NCBI GenBank assembly: GCA_910589145.1
Contig: CAJUSD010000016.1
Location: forward strand, 14,917-78,916
DNA from: an uncultured Oscillospiraceae bacterium
GTDB taxonomy: Bacteria > Bacillota > Clostridia > Oscillospirales > Ruminococcaceae
Reading direction: 5' to 3'
Length of the DNA: 64,000 nt
The position numbers and the translations under genes are program-made. The notes under the pieces were generated by a model. The model saw nothing but the letters and a program-made list of their open reading frames with translations. It did no database searches and had not been told where the DNA came from. Positions 62,351 to 64,000 of this stretch are shown piece after piece; positions within the stretch are counted from its first letter, which is position 1, and every line of letters begins with the position of its first letter.

Positions 62351-63610
62351 ATGTATGACATTTCCAAAGGCTATGAGGCCGCAAAGGAATTCTATGCACA
62401 ATATGGCGTTGATGTGGACAAGGCGATTGAAATTTGTGATAAAGTCCCACTTTCCATCCACTGCTGGCAGGGTGACGATGTTATAGGTTTTGAAAAGTCC
62501 TCCGGCTCATTGACTGGGGGAATTCAGACAACTGGTAATTATCCAGGGAAGGCGCGTACTGCGGACGAACTGCGCGCAGATTTGGATTTTGCGATGAAAT
62601 ATATCCCTGGTGCAAAAAAATTAAACCTTCATGCAAACTATTTGGAAGCCGATATCTTTGTAGACCGTAATGCAATTGAACCAAAGCATTTTGAGAAATG
62701 GGCAGATTGGGCAGTTGCCCGCAATCTGGGCTTGGATTTTAATCCAACCTATTTTTCACATCCCAAGAGCGAAAACGGCACTTTGTCATCTTCCGACGAA
62801 GAAACCCGTAAATTCTGGATTGAGCACGGAATCCGCTGCCGCCGCATTGGGCAGTACTTTGCAGACCGTACCGGAAAATCCTGCGTAATTAATCATTGGA
62901 CTCCCGACGGCGATAAGGAATTTCCTGTGGATACCCTTGGCCCCAGACTTCGCCTGAAAGACAGCTACGATCAGATTTTTGAAGCGACCAAAGATGTAAA
63001 AGATGTTATTGATGGCATTGAATCCAAGGTATTTGGGATTGGGCTGGAAAGTTATACAGTCGGTTCCCATGAATTTTGTATGGGATATGTTATGAGCAAA
63101 AACATTGACCATATTATTATGACGTTGGACACTGGACATTATCATCCGACTGAAGTTGTTTCCGCTAAACTGGGGGCTGTGTTTGCTTTTTCAAACGAAG
63201 TCCTTCTCCATGTTTCCCGCCCTGTTCGCTGGGACTCCGACCATGTAGTAGCTTTTGACGACGAAACCCGCGCTATTATGGAAGAACTTGTCCGGCTGGG
63301 AAAACTGGAACATACTTACATTGCCACTGATTTCTTTGATGCCTCTATTAACCGTACCATTGCTTGGATTACTGGACTGCGCAATGTGAGAAAGGCTATC
63401 CTGAGCGCACTTTTACAGCCTGTTGGCATGATGAAAGAAACAGAGGCTAAAGGCGATTTCTCTGGCCGCCTTGCAATTGTCCAGGAATTTAAAGCGGCTC
63501 CCTTTGCCATGGTTTGGGATTACTACTGCCAGAAAACCAGCGCAGGCGTTGGCCTCGAATGGCTTGAAGAAGCAAGGAAATATGAGAAAGATGTTCTTTC
63601 CAAAAGGTAA
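62351..63610 (+). CDS. rhaA: L-rhamnose isomerase
   Basis: 419 residues, the usual length. SIHCWQGDDVIGFE, LNLHANYLE, LDFNPTYFSHPKS, VINHWTPDG, TLDTGHYHPTE and HVSRPVRWDSDHVV carry the metal- and sugar-binding His, Asp and Glu residues. It converts L-rhamnose to L-rhamnulose. AAAGGTGG sets the ATG at 62351; the frame is open far upstream into hslO but that part is noise. No kinase, aldolase or transporter for rhamnose is in the window. Confidence 0.95.
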   Translation: MYDISKGYEAAKEFYAQYGVDVDKAIEICDKVPLSIHCWQGDDVIGFEKSSGSLTGGIQTTGNYPGKARTADELRADLDFAMKYIPGAKKLNLHANYLEADIFVDRNAIEPKHFEKWADWAVARNLGLDFNPTYFSHPKSENGTLSSSDEETRKFWIEHGIRCRRIGQYFADRTGKSCVINHWTPDGDKEFPVDTLGPRLRLKDSYDQIFEATKDVKDVIDGIESKVFGIGLESYTVGSHEFCMGYVMSKNIDHIIMTLDTGHYHPTEVVSAKLGAVFAFSNEVLLHVSRPVRWDSDHVVAFDDETRAIMEELVRLGKLEHTYIATDFFDASINRTIAWITGLRNVRKAILSALLQPVGMMKETEAKGDFSGRLAIVQEFKAAPFAMVWDYYCQKTSAGVGLEWLEEARKYEKDVLSKR

Positions 63611-63685
63611 TCATTCTGCCTGCCCTTTATATTGCTGTTGGTTTGCAGCCTAATGGATTTGTAAACCGCTTTGCCATGAATAAAA

Positions 63686-63725
63686 AAGGTGCGCCTTGAA
63701 TGAAGTTTCATTCAGGCGTACCTTA
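63686..63725 (+). terminator. Terminator-like hairpin after rhaA
   Basis: AAGGTGCGCC.TGAATGAA pairs with TTCATTCA.GGCGTACCTT (one G-T and one bulge). The T tract is weak. Confidence 0.6.
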
Positions 63726-63790
63726 TTCGCTCAATAGCACTCGTTCCTTTTCCAGTGAAATCAATTTTATGGAGATATTGAGGTTGATAT

Positions 63791-63819
63791 TGACAAACAC
63801 CCCACCGGGGTGTTTGTCA
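63791..63819. repeat. Perfect 13-bp hairpin
   Basis: TGACAAACACCCC / GGGGTGTTTGTCA with loop ACC, at the start of the terminal repeat block. It may be the edge of the R1 copy. Confidence 0.6.
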
Positions 63820-63824
63820 GGGAA

Positions 63825-64000
63825 GGCGGAGAAAAAGGGAAGGCTCTTCTGTCTTTTTCTATCGCAAAAAGAAAGAAAAAAGTTCTTTGCAAAAGGAGTT
63901 TTGCGTCTTGCGGCTTCAGTTCAGCAAAGCTGAACTGGCAACCGGGGACTCTGAGCAGCTCCGCTGCTCAACCCTGGACCCCTGCCACTTTCGAGAAAGC
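63825..64000 (-). repeat. Dispersed repeat family R1, copy E (inverted, cut by window edge)
   Basis: On the minus strand it begins GCTTTCTCGAAAGTGGCAGG, then GGTCCAGGG, matching the start of copy B. It carries two further hairpins: AGTTCAGC/GCTGAACT and GAGCAGC/GCTGCTC. With the hairpins at 63686 and 63791 this accounts for the 390 bases after rhaA; no gene is seen. Confidence 0.65.

Noticed and set aside
1..64000. CRISPR array, prophage, IS transposase or rRNA genes
   Set aside because: No regularly spaced direct repeats, phage or transposase proteins, or rRNA-like stretches were seen.

Overview
The window looks like chromosomal DNA of a low-to-moderate GC, Gram-positive, spore-forming-lineage member of the Clostridia, most likely the Oscillospiraceae/Ruminococcaceae group. 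This is inferred from gene content and order: a DivIC-S1 protein pair, a SpoIVFA/SpoIVFB-like pair, long-form HPF, a ClpE-like ATPase, ECF transporter ATPases, the rpsB-tsf-pyrH-frr-uppS-cdsA-dxr-rseP-ispG string, and the tig-clpP-clpX-lon-engB string. Species cannot be assigned. I see no phage, insertion-sequence transposase, CRISPR array, plasmid gene or rRNA, and only one tRNA (Val, anticodon GAC).

Layout. 1-9 kb: 3' end of divIC, an S1-domain protein, an amidohydrolase, hpf, L-asparaginase, a C_GCAxxG_C_C protein, a small Cys-motif protein, the CCA-adding enzyme and a CAP-domain lipoprotein. 8.5-10.4 kb: the SpoIVFA/B-like pair. 10.7-13.4 kb, minus strand: class II fructose-bisphosphate aldolase, an orphan GltD-like flavoprotein and a small unknown. 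13.6-19.3 kb: rhamnose mutarotase, a threonine-synthase-like enzyme, an EamA transporter, a DHDPS-family lyase, thiamin pyrophosphokinase, rsgA and tRNA-Val. 19.8-22.4 kb: ruvCAB. 22.8-30.7 kb: glmM, a methyltransferase, ecfA1-ecfA2-ecfT-truA, a DUF5711-like protein and a CvpA-like protein. 31-33.3 kb: clpE-like. 33.4-34.5 kb, minus strand: secondary alcohol dehydrogenase. 34.7-49.4 kb: translation, lipid, isoprenoid and secretion genes. 49.4-52.7 kb: M19 dipeptidase, threonine synthase and a phosphoesterase. 52.9-61.3 kb: protein quality control, EngB, a TrpR-like regulator and a methyltransferase. 61.4-63.6 kb: Hsp33 and L-rhamnose isomerase.

How the genes fit together. Most are housekeeping genes in long plus-strand operons. 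Good sigma-A-type promoters (TTGNNN, 16-17 bp, TATAAT-like) lie before hpf, rhaM, tRNA-Val, ruvC, fba, the gltD-like gene, rpsB, pyrH, rplS, tig, lon and rhaA. Rho-independent terminators close many units. Rhamnose use is split: the mutarotase and the isomerase are about 49 kb apart, each with its own promoter.

The non-routine signal is mainly non-coding. At least three dispersed repeat families occupy the spacers. One is MITE-like with imperfect terminal inverted repeats (five copies). One carries a GAATTCTAATT stem-loop and/or a CCAGGG/GCGAAATACCCC block (five copies). One is a short block containing GGTGGTACTCAT. A single 103-bp nested palindrome lies ahead of ruvC. I found no clear evidence of a wholly new multi-gene system. 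The best leads are the repeats, a secreted three-domain protein where polC is often found, a small Cys-motif protein overlapping cca, and the threonine-synthase-like/EamA/DHDPS-like neighbourhood.
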